The position numbers and the translations under genes were made by a program. Below, one piece after another: positions 33,872-44,203 of a stretch of DNA of 64,000 nt (position 1 is its first letter; each line of letters opens with the position of its first letter). The stretch spans positions 6,615,001-6,679,000 of the forward strand of contig CAMRHE010000028.1 in assembly GCA_947044405.1 (NCBI GenBank), in the 5' to 3' direction. Source of the stretch: Leptodactylus fallax (lineage: Eukaryota > Chordata > Amphibia > Anura > Leptodactylidae). The notes beneath the pieces were generated by a model. That model saw only the letters and a program-made list of their open reading frames with translations. It was not told the DNA's origin and searched no databases.

Positions 33872-34852
33872 TTAAGGGAATCTGTCAGCAGAACCCATTA
33901 TATCACCACAGCCCTCCAGATATATAAGTTAGGGTCACCGGAACCAGCATATCTGCCCAGCCCTGCAGATAGATTAGGGTCACCTGAATCAGACCATATT
34001 TTCCCCTTGTGAATTGGTGTCTCCGTTGTGTTGATATCACCGTTTTTGTCAATATGCAAATAAGTTCATTAGAGCAACAAAGACATTGCCATTGCTCCAA
34101 ATATGTAGGCGGCACCGGCATTGTTGCTCCAAAAAACTAAATTTACATATTGACAAAAATGGTGATTTCTTGACAACCAAGGCAGTTTGATTCAGGTGAC
34201 CCTAACCTGTCTATATGCATGGCTAGGGTGATATTCTGGTTCTGGTGACACTAACCTATCTATCTGCAGGGCTGGGGTGATATGCTGGTTCTAGAGACCC
34301 TAACCTATCTATCTGCAGGGCTGGGGTGATATGCTGGTTCTGGTGACACTAACCTATCTATCTGCAGGGCTGGGGTGATATGCTGGTTCTGGTGACACTA
34401 ACCTATCTATCTGCAGGGCTGGGGTGATATGCTGGGTCTGGTGACACTAACCTATCTATCTGCAGGGCTGGGGTGATATGCTGGTTCTGGTGACACTAAC
34501 CTATCTATCTGCAGGGCTGGGGTGATATGCTGGTTCTGGTGACACTAACCTATCTATCTGCAGGGCTGGGGTGATATGCTGGTTCTGGTGACACTAACCT
34601 ATCTATCTGCAGGGCTGGGGTGATATGCTGGTTCTGGTGACTCTAACCTATCTATCTGCAGGGCTGAGGTGATATGCTGGTTCTGGTGTCACTAACCTAT
34701 CTATCTGCAGGGCTGAGGTGATATGCTGGTTCTGGTGACACTAACCTATCTATCTGCAGGGCTGGGGTGATATGCTGGTTCTGGTGACTCTAACCTATCT
34801 ATCTGCAGGGCTGGGGTGATATGCTGGGTTCTGGTGACAGACTATCTTTGAG
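33872..34852. mobile_element. T2-like MITE with right arm expanded into a minisatellite
   Basis: The left end is TTAAGGGAATCTGTCAG, the same terminal motif as the element at 14010 less one A. The left arm 'AGTTAGGGTCACCGGAACCA' and 'ATCTGCCCAGCCCTGCAGAT' (33930-33970) is complementary to the right-arm sequence 'GCAGGGCTGGGGTGATATGC' and 'TGGTTCTGGTGACACTAACC'. The right arm is repeated about 13 times. The array ends in 'TGACAGACTATCTTTGA', a decayed version of the expected right terminus. The element is thus roughly 390 bp of MITE plus about 590 bp of internal expansion. Confidence 0.75.
34187..34845 (+). repeat. 49-bp minisatellite
   Basis: The word CTGGTTCTGG (with small variants) recurs at 34236, 34285, 34334, 34383, 34432, 34481, 34530, 34579, 34628, 34677, 34726, 34775 and 34824, exactly 49 bp apart each time. 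The first unit (34187-34235) is the most diverged, and the internal units are nearly identical. The unit includes CTAACCTATCTATCTGCAGG. The whole repeat corresponds to the right arm of the surrounding MITE. Confidence 0.95.
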
Positions 34853-35837
34853 CTGCTAATAGACTTTATTCTTTGGTAGGGTGTTGATGTTATATGCTGT
34901 TGTCAGCCAAGCATTGTTGAGTTTAATTGGGGATTTAAGTGAGCATGGATGTTCAGCAGCAATAAATCCTATTGAGGGATGGCATGGATGATTGATTATT
35001 GTTGTGGGGATAAGGGTTGGCGGCACAAAACGTGAATGAGATTTTGGCAAAGCCACATATGGATGTCCTGCAGTATATGGATATGCAACAGTGGGAACCC
35101 CTGGTTTTGCTAATTGGTGGTGGTCTCAATCGTTGGAGTTCCTGCCAATCATATTGATGGTCTATAGGACAGGGCATACATGTATTCTTCCAAATAGCTT
35201 GTTGAACTCCGCATTCCATCAATTGACCTATTTTTATTGCTAAGTTTTTAAAAACTCTACAATACAAAAAAATATTTTTTATTCAGCTAATTATTGAGAT
35301 AAGTTTGTTTGGTCTCGCTACTCTTCCCATGAGTCTGATCTACAGAAAGACTATGGTAAAGCTTCTCAAATGCCTTTGGGAGTAACAATCCATCTCATTT
35401 CCCCCACAGGCTTTCAATATCATAAATGGCATTCAAAAATCAGTAAACGTGTCACATATAATAATGTATTAGTGAACTATATGCATATGTTAGCGCCAGA
35501 TAACAAAGCTACAGTGTATAGTCGATATACATACTACATTGCATGTAACCCCCACTCGACCAGTCATACAGTAATAGTTCAAGCATGATGAATGCTAACA
35601 TTTCTGAGAATAGGCCTAATGAGTCTGGAGCTAAAAAGTGCCATTAATTATTACCATTATTTGGAATACATGGGTCGACGTGAAGACAAATTTGTTTTAG
35701 TTTTGACTTTAAAATCAATTTTTTTTTTTAATTTTTCGGACCTTTTCTGATTTTAAGACGGTATTTTTTTCCTAATTTTATCCTACAGCCAATTTGGGCA
35801 GCCACTGTGCCACAGAATAGGGTAAAGCAGTGAAAGG
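34853..35837. other. No gene or recognised repeat
   Basis: Low-copy sequence. The minus frame 34953-35267 (104 codons) has no recognisable domain and overlaps another open frame; not called. Confidence 0.45.
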
Positions 35838-36337
35838 GACATAGTAATAGGGATGGTGAACCGCACAAGATTTGTTTCCTGAATATTTGTGAAGTTTGCA
35901 AGGAAGATTTAGTTCTGTCCAAAACAGAAGGGCTATTATTATACTCTGGGGTCTGTGAAGACTCCAGAGTATAATAATCAGAGGGCAGGAAGGGTGGGAA
36001 AAAAAAAAAAAAGGACACTTATCTTGATCTTTTCTGGGCTCCATCATGGTCTCTGGTCTTATTCCCAGTGTCCATGGTGTCTTCTTGCTCTGTCGGTGAC
36101 ATCATCGGCCTCAGGTCACCACTGAGGCATCAAAGTCATGAGTTCAGGAAAGGTGGGTGACTTTTTATTTATTTTATTTATTTTATTTGGGGGGGGGGGG
36201 GTTATTTACTCACCCACCCTGTCCTCCCATTATTATACTCTCGCGTTTGTCCTATAATAATGACTCATGGGGGCAAACTTGGAATTTTTGGAAAATGTGT
36301 AACAAATTCAGTGTGTTGTGAACCAGCTCACTCATCT
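35838..36337. mobile_element. Family C hAT-like element, decayed
   Basis: The left end 'TAGGGATGGTGAACC' and right end 'AGCTCACTCATCTCTA' are decayed forms of the C termini. The interior shares 'ATTATACTCTGGGGTCTG', and a self-complementary block 'CTCCAGAGTATAATAA' faces 'TTATTATACTCTGG'. No 8-bp duplication survives. It includes an A-run (36000-36012) and a G-run (36189-36201). Confidence 0.6.
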
Positions 36338-36957
36338 CTACTGGGTACTAAATCATTTTCAGGATGGGTAATCTTAAACTCATTCATCTTAAAGTCCTAG
36401 CAGTTGTAGAAGTCAACGTATTATTACCAGAAGTCTCTTTTTACATGTTCTATATGTAGTAGTATTTCTTCAGCTCATGTTTTATACTTTATTCTAGTAA
36501 TTATTTATTAGTGTTATTTGATACTAAGATGACTGTGGCTCCAATGAGTATCAATAGGACTGCCTTGTACTCCCACCTGCCCCCTTTCCTTCAACGCTAC
36601 TCTTAACACTTTTTCCTCCACTCATTTTTTCCTCCCTTCTTTCTTTCCATCCATACTCTTTCCCCTTCTTTAGAGATACCAGAATCAACCCTAGGCTGTC
36701 AGGTATATTAACAATAACCCCTTTACTACCCTAGGTCACAAGAGATCCTTATATTAACCCTGTAATTGCCTAAGACCAACAGGAATGCATATATTTACTG
36801 TTTCACTGCCCTACACGAATATTGACTACTGTATAACCCTTTCATTGCCCCAGATCACCAAGGTTGCGGTCACTTACACCTCTACATCTATAGACAATCA
36901 ACTGTGTTGCCAGTCTGTCTGTGAATGCCAAGGCCAAGGGTTCCGAAATCTGCTTTA
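36338..36957. other. No gene or recognised repeat
   Basis: Pyrimidine-rich patches near 36590-36670 and loosely repeated 'CCCTTTACTACCC'-type words; no open frame. Confidence 0.45.
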
Positions 36958-37289
36958 GGCTAAGGCCCTACATAGAGAGACGAAGCCAAAAAAGCAGCGG
37001 AAAAAAACGTGGTAAAAACGCATCACGTATTTTTTGCAGCGTTTTTCATTGCATTTTCGTAGAATTTTCCTCTATGGACTTCCTGCCCTTATTATACCTA
37101 TAGGTATAATTGACATGCTGTGTTTTTTCAAAAACGCCACTTTTCCACTGCGGATTATTTTCTGCAATGTGTGGATGGGATTATCCAGAATTCCATTCAC
37201 TTTGCAGGTACTGTAAAATGTATCTTTTTTTGCAGCAGCATTTCCGCCGCGGCAAATATTCTGCGTTTTTGCATCGTGGGACTTTAGCC
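36958..37289. mobile_element. Family B MITE
   Basis: It starts GGCTAAGGCCCTACA after TTA and ends GGACTTTAGCC. The halves are complementary: 'GCAGCGGAAAAAAACG' and 'CATTGCATTTTCGTAG' are paired by 'CAGCATTTCCGCCGCGGCAA' and neighbouring sequence. 332 bp, non-coding. It lies three bases upstream of a family A element with the same termini. Confidence 0.7.
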
Positions 37290-37292
37290 GTA

Positions 37293-37483
37293 GGCTAAGG
37301 CCCTACATTGCGGAAACGCAGCTTTTTTTGTTGCAGATTTTGCTGTGGTTTTTTGGTCCAAAGGCAAGAGTGGATTGCGCAGAAGGAAGAAGTATGAAAG
37401 CTTCCTATATATTCCCTATTCCTTTTGTAGCCACACTCCACAACAACAAAAAAGCTGTCTCCTCACAACGTAGGGCCTCAGCC
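37293..37483. mobile_element. Family A fold-back MITE, copy 4
   Basis: It starts GGCTAAGGCCC and ends GGGCCTCAGCC, 191 bp. It has the A-family interior 'TTGTTGCAGATTTTGCTG', but the right arm is shortened. It is separated from the B element by only GTA, so one probably inserted at the edge of the other. Confidence 0.7.
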
Positions 37484-37857
37484 TAAAAAATCCTGCATTT
37501 GCCCCTGTTTTGCTAAAATTTAATATGCATCAAGAACGCTAAGTATTGTTTCAGCAGTGGCAGGACTGATGAGATGATGTCATAGATCGCTTTCTTACGG
37601 CGTTCCATCTCCTGTTCCAACCACTGACTGCCACTGATATATAGCATTTCATATGCAACATCTCTGTGCCACAACTAGGTATAACATCCCATACATGATA
37701 ACACAGCAGCCCCGATTTACTACTGTGGTTACGATTAGACACTGGCATAAATGTGGTACATCTCTGGCATATCTCAATGCAAGTTGGCGCATTAGTGGGA
37801 GCTAAAAAATTTTATGACTTACTAAACATGTGGTTGTGGCTTCTCAAAAAAGGGCTT
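37484..37857. repeat. Family F-like sequence, no gene
   Basis: 37695-37850 shares the 'GATTTACTA...TGGCATAAATGTGGTACAT' style of family F but is too diverged for a firm call. The rest is unclassified. Confidence 0.3.
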
Positions 37858-37996
37858 AAAGCTAAGGCCCCATGTAGCTGGCCACAGCAAAAAAAAAGCA
37901 CTGTGGGAAAATCCACGGTGGAAATGCATTGTGGTTTTCCCACATGGCTTTTCACAGAAAGTCCGCAGAGGAAAACTCTGTGGACTTTCTGCCAAT
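37858..37996. mobile_element. Family B MITE, truncated
   Basis: It starts 'AAAGCTAAGGCCCCATG' and matches the first half of family B ('GGAAATGCATTGTGG', 'CAGAAAGTCCGCAGAGGAAA'). It stops near the centre; the right half and terminus are missing. Confidence 0.6.
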
Positions 37997-38078
37997 TGCA
38001 AATTTGCCAATTTTTTCAACACAGTTTCATCGTACAGTGCTCCACCCAAAGTGCTGTCCCTAGAGCCATTTAACTTTA

Positions 38079-38377
38079 GGCTAAGGTCCAACGTATCCGC
38101 AACAAAAAGCGCTGCAGGAAAGACCGCGGTGGCAACGCAACACGTTTTTTACCGCAGAGCTTTTCACAGGTTTCCTCTGTGGACTTTCTGCTTCCGTTAT
38201 GCCTACAGGGAAACCACCAGCAATTCCGTAGGTATAACTGACATGCTGCGATTTCCAAAACAGTTTCTGAAATCGCAGCATTGTCCCTGCACGTATTTTT
38301 CTGCAAGGTGTCAATGGGATTCGCTAGAAAAACGACTGTAAAATGCCATGGTTTTTGCACCACCTGGGGAACCAGCC
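38079..38377. mobile_element. Family B MITE
   Basis: It starts GGCTAAGGTCC after TTA and ends 'TGGGGAACCAGCC'. It shares 'TGACATGCTGCGATTTCCAA' with the copy at 24295. Fold-back open frames on both strands up to 136 codons are not genes. Confidence 0.65.
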
Positions 38378-38394
38378 TGAAGGTGCCAAAATTC

Positions 38395-38535
38395 TGTCTC
38401 AAAACAAGCCAACTAAAAGTTGGTAGAAATGTACACTAGACAGTATACAGATACGTCACATTTATCATCCAGCATCAGTCACTGTGATAAATCTGGCGTA
38501 TTTTCAGACTGCCTGTCTAAGGTTGCACTGTCTAA
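38395..38535. repeat. Family F repeat
   Basis: 'CACATTTATCATCCAGCATC' and 'TGTGATAAATCTGGCGTA' match 30935-30980 ('AATTTATCATCCAGAATC', 'ATGATAAATCTGGTGTAG'). Confidence 0.6.
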
Positions 38536-38567
38536 CAGTAAAGCTGGGCCGGTACTGAACAAGTATA

Positions 38568-39792
38568 CAGTGGGGAAAAAAAGTATTTAGTCAGCCACCA
38601 ATTGTGCAAGTTCTCCCACTTAAAAAGATGAGGCCGGCCTGTAATTGTCATCATAGGTAGACCTCAACTATGAGAGACAAAATGAGAAAACATCTAGAAA
38701 ATCACATTGTCTGATTTTTTTAAGAATTTATTTGCAAAATATGGTGGAAAATAAGTATTTGGTCACCTACAAACAAGCAAGATTTCTGGCTCTCACAGAC
38801 CTGTAACTTCTTCTTTAAGAGGCTCCTCTGTCCCCCACTCATTACCTGTAGTAATGGCTCCTGTTTGACATTGTTATCAGTATAAAAGACCCCTGTCCAC
38901 AACCTCAAACAGTCACACTCCAAACTCCACTATGGTGAAGACCAAAGAGCTGTGAAAGGACCAGAAACAAAATTGTAGACCTGCACCAGGCTGGGAAGAC
39001 TGAATCTGCAATAGGCAAGCAGCTTGGTGTGAAGAAATCACCTGTGGGAGCAATAATTAGAAAATGGAAGACATACAAGACCACTGATAATCTCCCTCCA
39101 TCAGGGGCTCCACGCAAGATCTCACCCCGTGAGGGTCAAAATGATCACAAGAACAGTGAGCAAAAATCCCAGAACCACACGGGGGGACCTAGTGACTGAC
39201 CTGCAGAAAGCTGGGACTAACGTAACAAAGGCTACCGTCAGTAACACACTACGCCGCCAGGGACTCAGATCCTGCAGTGCCAGATGTGTCCTCCTGCTTA
39301 AGCCAGTACATATCCGGGCCCGTCTGAAGTTTGCTAGAGAGCATTTGGATGTTCCAGAAGAGTATTGGGAGAATGTCATATGGTCAGATGAAACCAAAGT
39401 AGAACTGTTTGGTAGAAACACAACTCGTCGTGTTTGGAGGAGAGTGAATGCTGAGTTGCATCCAAAGAACACCATACCTACTGTGAAGCATTGGGGTGGC
39501 AACATCAGGCTTTGGGGATGTTTCTCTGCAAAGGGACCAGGATGACTGATCCGTGTACATGAAAGAATGAATGGGGCCATGTATCGTGAGATTTTGAGTG
39601 CAAACCTCCTTCCATCAGCAAGGGCATTGAAGGTGAAACGTGGCTGGGTCTTTCAGCATGACAATGATCCCAAGCACACCGCCAGGGCAACGAAGGAGCG
39701 GCTTCGGAAGAAGCATTTCAAGGTCCTGGAGTGGCCTAGCCAGTCTCCAGATCTCAACCCCATAGAAAACCTTTGGAGGGAGTTGAAAGTCT
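38568..39792 (+). mobile_element. Tc1/mariner transposon, 3'-truncated
   Basis: The left end CAGTGGGGAAAAAAAGTATT directly follows TA (38566-38567), with a subterminal repeat 'GGAAAATAAGTATTTGGTCA' near 38745. A transposase gene starts at 38932. The sequence leaves the transposon at about 39792, just after the catalytic region, and continues as family D repeat, so the last ~50 codons and the right terminal repeat are lost. Tc1 families with this kind of terminus are widespread in teleost fish and also occur in frogs (recalled, not checked). Confidence 0.85.
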
Positions 39793-39807
39793 GTACAATT
39801 TGTCCTG
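38932..39807 (+). pseudogene. Tc1-type transposase pseudogene
   Basis: The protein would bind the transposon ends and carry out cut-and-paste transposition at TA. Start ATG 38932 opens MVKTKEL and meets TGA at codon 8. The N-terminal paired-like helix-turn-helix region then shows a 2-base deletion near 38960 and a 1-base insertion near 39127, which shift the frame by a net of one. From 39129 it reads through SNTLRRQGLRSC, then VIWSDETKVELFG (first D). TGA at 39543-39545 follows GPG, where CGA is likely the ancestral codon, a CpG decay. It continues in the same frame through [15 protein letters not shown] (second D) and [15 protein letters not shown] (E). All three catalytic residues remain, but five separate lesions including the 3' loss make it dead. 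Confidence 0.9.
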
Positions 39808-39930
39808 CAAAAATTAAACCCTCATACGGCTCTGTGAATGGAAAAATAAAAAAGTTATGAAGTTTGGAAGGCAGGGAGTCAAAAGCGTAAATTGAAAATG
39901 GAAAAATGAGGACTGCAGAAAGGGTTAAAG
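39793..39930 (+). repeat. Dispersed repeat family D, fragment
   Basis: 'GAAAAATAAAAAAGTTATGA' followed by 'GTTTGGAAGGCAG' matches 1349-1385. It abuts the broken end of the Tc1 transposon. Confidence 0.6.
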
Positions 39931-40049
39931 AGCTCTTCCAACTACAGCACCACACAACTCTGCAGGTCATCTGCGGAACTGCAGCTCATTTACTTCACCT
40001 GCATTTTTATGCACAATCCACTGTGTAGTGCTGTCTCAAGAGAAAAGCT

Positions 40050-40557
40050 TTTTTCTAATCTGTTCTTATTTTCTGATTATACATATTTTATTTTTTTTTT
40101 ATGTTCTGTACTTGATTATGGAGGCGGCCATCTTACCTGAGCATCCTTGTTAATAGAATTTAGTGATCTGCTTTCCAGCACCGTCATGGCCATAGGCAGC
40201 AACAAACTCATTGAGGTCTATGGGAGATATTTCCAGGCATACTCTGTGCATGGAGGGGGAGGAGATAAGCTGTGACATCATCTATTGTCAGTAGTGATGT
40301 AATGATGGCTCAATGGTGTTATCTATAGAGGTGTTAACTTCTGTGATGTAAATGAGGTGATTTCTTCATAGAAAACTCATCTAGAATTGATCTACTATAA
40401 CGCTTAGTGGCCAGAGTGAAAATTGCAGGATATGGTTTTTTTTTTTGTTAAAAAAATTGTAAATAAAATAAAAAATTCTTAAAAAAAATGTTTTTAACAT
40501 TAAATTAAAAAAAAAAAAAAAAAAAAAAGGCCTGTTTTGGTGGCACATTCCCTTTAA
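40050..40557 (+). mobile_element. Family H repeat, copy 2, TTAA right end
   Basis: 'GGCGGCCATCTTACCTGAGC', 'CACCGTCATGGCCATAGGCA' and 'GGAGATAAGCTGTGACATCA' match 57560-57740 in reverse. The right end 'GGCACATTCCCTTTAA' gives, reversed, TTAAAGGGAATGTGCC, and the copy at 57317 starts TTAAAGGAAATGTGGC. A poly(A) run lies at 40507-40528. The left boundary is not clear. Confidence 0.6.
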
Positions 40558-41482
40558 GGCATGTGGTTGTCAGGCCAGTTTTATTCGTTTGTCCTATATA
40601 AAAATATATATAAAATAAATAAAAAAAATTATAATATTGGTTCAAAAATCAGATCTAAATGGCATTGTGGAATGATATCATCATTAGGCTGTGGCCTGGC
40701 CCCAGTGCAAACATTTCCGAGCTATCCGCAGCTAATTATAATGAAATACTCAGCATCAAAATTCATTGGAGCAATTGAACACAGGAAATAAATTCTGCGC
40801 TGCAAATTAAAGCTCCTCCACGAGTCCTAGTTTACACGGTGAGAGTTCGAGTAATTCACTAATTGAATCATATCGAAAGTGGATATGAAGGAGCCTGGAA
40901 TCTCGCACGGTGAGGTCGGGGATTTTGATTGCTTCCTGATTCTCTGGCAATACAAAACAAGTTGATATCCAGCACAATAAAATGATGGGCGACCAAATGT
41001 CAGCGCAGGGAGTCATGTTAACCTTTCAACAGTTAGGAGATAGAGTTGTAAAACTCGTGTTGCCTAATGACAAATAAATCTATCATTCTCTGCTCATTTG
41101 CATTTTCCCATTGACGAATCCTCGCATTGTTCTACTAGGAAGGGCTGAGGATCCTTATTGTTCCATTTGTTTTGCTCCCATGCTATATAGGATTGACCAA
41201 GGAGATATTTCTTGGCAAAAAGATTGCTTTCCTTAAAGTACAGTCAAGTTTGCATGTAGAAAGTTCTAAACACCAGGCAGAAAGAGACATACAGTATTTA
41301 TGGTGAATGCCAGGAGATGGGAGCGAGCAGGCGGCACACTGGAATTCTGCACCAACACTGCCCTCTTTTGGAGGCTCTGAGAATATGTTGACAAGATGCA
41401 GACAGCTGGGAATTTTAATAGTGTTGGAATATTGCGGGTTTAAGAGCCTTCAGTGATATTCTAGCAGAATTTACAGAATATA
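40558..41482. other. Repeat-poor sequence, no gene
   Basis: 40680-41450 has no counterpart in the window and mixed base composition, with TAATTA words ('GCTAATTATAATG' near 40731). It is a candidate for low-copy regulatory DNA. The minus frame 40807-41016 has no recognisable domain. Confidence 0.45.
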
Positions 41483-41490
41483 CTTATACA

Positions 41491-41745
41491 CAGGGGCGTA
41501 ACTTGAGAGGGTGCAGTCGCACCGGGGCCCAGGAGCCTTAGGGGGCCCATAAGCACTGGCATCAGTATTGAGATTGCAGCTTCCATCTGGCCCATAAACC
41601 GAGGAGACTACCCTAACCACACTAAGGTTGATTAAACTCCTTAGCAGCCGTAACCATCACTATCAAGAATTCACTGTAGGGATGAGGAAGGGGGCCCCGG
41701 ACAAAAGACTACATCGGGGCCTACAAGACTTTAGCTACGCCACTG
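41491..41745. mobile_element. hAT-like MITE with perfect 8-bp duplication
   Basis: 255 bp. It begins CAGGGGCGTAACT and, reversed, ends CAGTGGCGTAGCT (11 of 13 match). CTTATACA lies immediately outside both ends (41483-41490 and 41746-41753). An 8-bp duplication with CAG-type ends is diagnostic of hAT. The interior is GC-rich near each end ('CGGGGCCCAGGAGCC' and 'GGGGGCCCCGGAC', partly complementary). It encodes nothing. Confidence 0.9.
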
Positions 41746-41753
41746 CTTATACA

Positions 41754-42270
41754 TATAAAAATGCTCAGTTATGATGGTAGACAATAGAGCAATAGTCTGC
41801 AGCTCAGGGCAGATTTGGGGGTTCAGACTTTTCAATTCGGTCTCAGTAGTGCAAATATGACCAGGACAAGAGATCAAGGGAGCTCAAGGAGAGGGAGAGG
41901 AGGCTTCTGTGTACTTCAGTTTTGGAACCCTAAGCATATGTTCTTTAAGGTTTTCTGCAATAAATCGAATCTCCTAGATCTCAATGTAATTTCTGTATAA
42001 GTAAGGGTATTCCACCTAGTGTGTGCTATCAAGGCTTGGGTGTGACTGCTATGTATGCACCCCCTATAGCTTCACTCTATCCAAAAACAGAAATGATTAT
42101 GTAAAAATAGCATGCTGGGTAGCTGCACATGGGCAATGCAAAGCCACGTTCACACTTGTACGTATATATTTTATAGACACTGATATACATGGTTATTGTA
42201 AGATGCATGTGTACTTTGTAGGAGTTTTTTTGCACAGAGGCTTTAGTAAATGGGTTTTCCAACCATAAAT
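41754..42270. other. No gene or recognised repeat
   Basis: Short open frames up to 81 codons without domains. Confidence 0.45.
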
Positions 42271-42274
42271 GTAT

Positions 42275-42605
42275 AATTCATATGGATGATCTGTCCACAG
42301 GAGAGGTCACCAGTATCTTATCTCTGGGGGTCTGACACTTGGACCCCACACACAGATCAGCTGGAGTCTATGTATGGGGATTAATTCTGCTCCTATCCAA
42401 GTATTATGAAGAGAGCTGGACCCCCCGTACACACTCTAGTAGTCGTGGATATTATTGTATTAGATCAGACTGCTTCCATTCCCCGTCCACTGCAGCAACT
42501 TCCAGCACCTAGGGGCTGCCAGATCAGCTGATCTGTGTGGGATCCAGGTGCCGTACAAACACAGATCAGTTACTGATAACCTATTCTGTGGACAGTTCAT
42601 CAGTA
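42275..42605. mobile_element. Fold-back element (palindromic repeat)
   Basis: 'GATCTGTCCACAGGAGAGGT' and 'CCCACACACAGATCAGCTGG' at the left are complementary to 'CAGCTGATCTGTGTGGGATC' and 'TATTCTGTGGACAGTTCATC' at the right. The ends and target duplication are not resolved. Confidence 0.65.
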
Positions 42606-42621
42606 TGAAACATGAATTTGG

Positions 42622-43080
42622 GGCCTTTAAAGCAGCCCTATATAATCAAGAGTTGAAAAATGTAATGTAAGTCAGCACCTACAGGATGTGGTTACCTGCA
42701 GTTTATTTTCCATAGATCTTGCTCTTTAGCTGCTTTAGCCCAGCTATATTAGGACAGAGCTGTGATGTGTGACTGTGGTTTATCTTCAGTGCCTACAGGG
42801 AGCCTGAGGTAGTCTGAGACACTCCCCCTCTCTCCGATGGTTCTGGATTTAGCACAACAGTAGGGAGAAGGGGAGAGAACAGAAGCCTGAACCAATGATG
42901 AGACAGGGGGTGTGGCTCAGACTACCTAAGGTTCCCTGTAGGCACTGGAGATAAACCACAGTCACACATCACAGCTCTGTCTTAATATAACTGAGCTAAA
43001 GCAGCTATCAGGTAAGATCTTAGGAAAATAAATAGCAGGAAAGCATGTCCTGTAGGTACTGACTCATTTTTAAGCTTCTG
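42622..43080. mobile_element. Fold-back element (palindromic repeat)
   Basis: The left arm 'TATATTAGGACAGAGCTGTG' and 'TTTATCTTCAGTGCCTACAG' and the right arm 'CTGTAGGCACTGGAGATAAA' and 'CACAGCTCTGTCTTAATATA' are reverse complements over about 100 bp. It begins near a TTTAAAG. T2-like membership is possible but not proven. Confidence 0.7.
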
Positions 43081-43093
43081 ACTAAACAAAAAC

Positions 43094-43497
43094 TTCAAAG
43101 CGAACTTGTCACATGACACTGTAACTGAAACTACTGTTCAATCTTCAAGCAACATGTTACAGAGCAGGAGATGCTGAGCAGAATGATATATAGATTTATA
43201 GGAAAAGATTCAGTATAACTTGTCATTTATCCAGTGAAATGTCTGCTCTTCTATGCTAAGAAGTCCAGGGGGCGGAGCTATCAGCGACTGACAGCCTGCC
43301 CTCAATGATTGTATATACAGAGATAGCTGTCAATCTCTGATAGCTCCGCCTCCCAGACTTCTCAGCATATGTATAAATAGCAGGTTATACTGAATCTTTT
43401 CCCAATAATCTACATATCAATCTGCTCAGCTCCTCCTGTTTTATAACACGCTGCCTATAGATTGGACTGCATTTTGTATGTGACAGATTCCCTTTAA
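43094..43497. mobile_element. T2-like fold-back element
   Basis: The right end 'TGTGACAGATTCCCTTTAA' gives, reversed, TTAAAGGGAATCTGTCACA. The left end is decayed to TTCAAAGCGAACTTGTCACA. The arms continue with 'AGATGCTGAGCAGAATGATA' facing 'CAATCTGCTCAGCTCCTCCT'. Same family as 26775-27178 and the fragments at 10949 and 48668. Confidence 0.75.
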
Positions 43498-43935
43498 ACG
43501 CATAAGGGTCCATTATTTATCCAATAAATATTTAAATCCCCCTTGCATTTACTATACGGGTGCAGAGATAACCCTTCTGTCCTTAATTTGTCATAGTTTC
43601 AGCCCATTACAGATTTTGTGATAGGACTATAGAACATCAAGTTGTGTCTCTTCCTGGATTGTCTGGGTGTGACATAGTGGCCCCTACCGACTCTGACTCC
43701 ATGTACAGCTCCATTATAAATGGATGACAGACATGGTTAGTCAGAAACCGCAGGGATTAATTCCTATGACCATAAATATGTAACAAACTATACATCTAAT
43801 TACACAATATTAATAATTCTATATGGTAATGTATAATCATTTTATTTTGAGCAGACATCGCAACTGGTAACTTTTTTCTGACTCCAACTTCTCCCAAAAC
43901 TCCAAATCTACAGCCCTGCCCTACACTCTGTCTTA
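43498..43935. other. No gene or recognised repeat
   Basis: Low-copy non-coding sequence between the fold-back cluster and the A cluster. Confidence 0.5.
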
Positions 43936-44140
43936 GGCTAAGGCCCCACGTTGCGGAAACACACCTTTTTGTTGCAGATTTTCTTGCGTTTTTTTGAGCC
44001 AACGCCAGGAGTGGTTTGAGCAGAAGGTAGAAGTATAAGAAGCTTCCTATATATCTCCCATTCCTTTTGTAGCCATTCTTGGCTTTGGCTCAAAAAAACA
44101 GCAAAATCTGCAACAAAAAAAGCAACGTGGGGCCTCAGCC
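43936..44140. mobile_element. Family A fold-back MITE, copy 5
   Basis: Ends GGCTAAGGCCCC and GGGGCCTCAGCC. Flanked by TTA on the left and TAA on the right, so only TA is shared. The arms are well preserved with the 'GAGCCAACGCCAGGAG' core. Confidence 0.75.
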
Positions 44141-44203
44141 TAATAGAGATAAACTGAATCATGGAGTCTGTTGCCCACTTATCTCTTCTATTTATAACAG
44201 TAA

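Noticed and set aside
37931..38341. 136-codon plus frame across two family B copies
   Set aside because: It spans parts of two separate MITEs and the sequence between them, so it cannot be an ancestral gene.
39122..39580. 152-codon minus frame
   Set aside because: It is the antisense shadow of the Tc1 transposase pseudogene.
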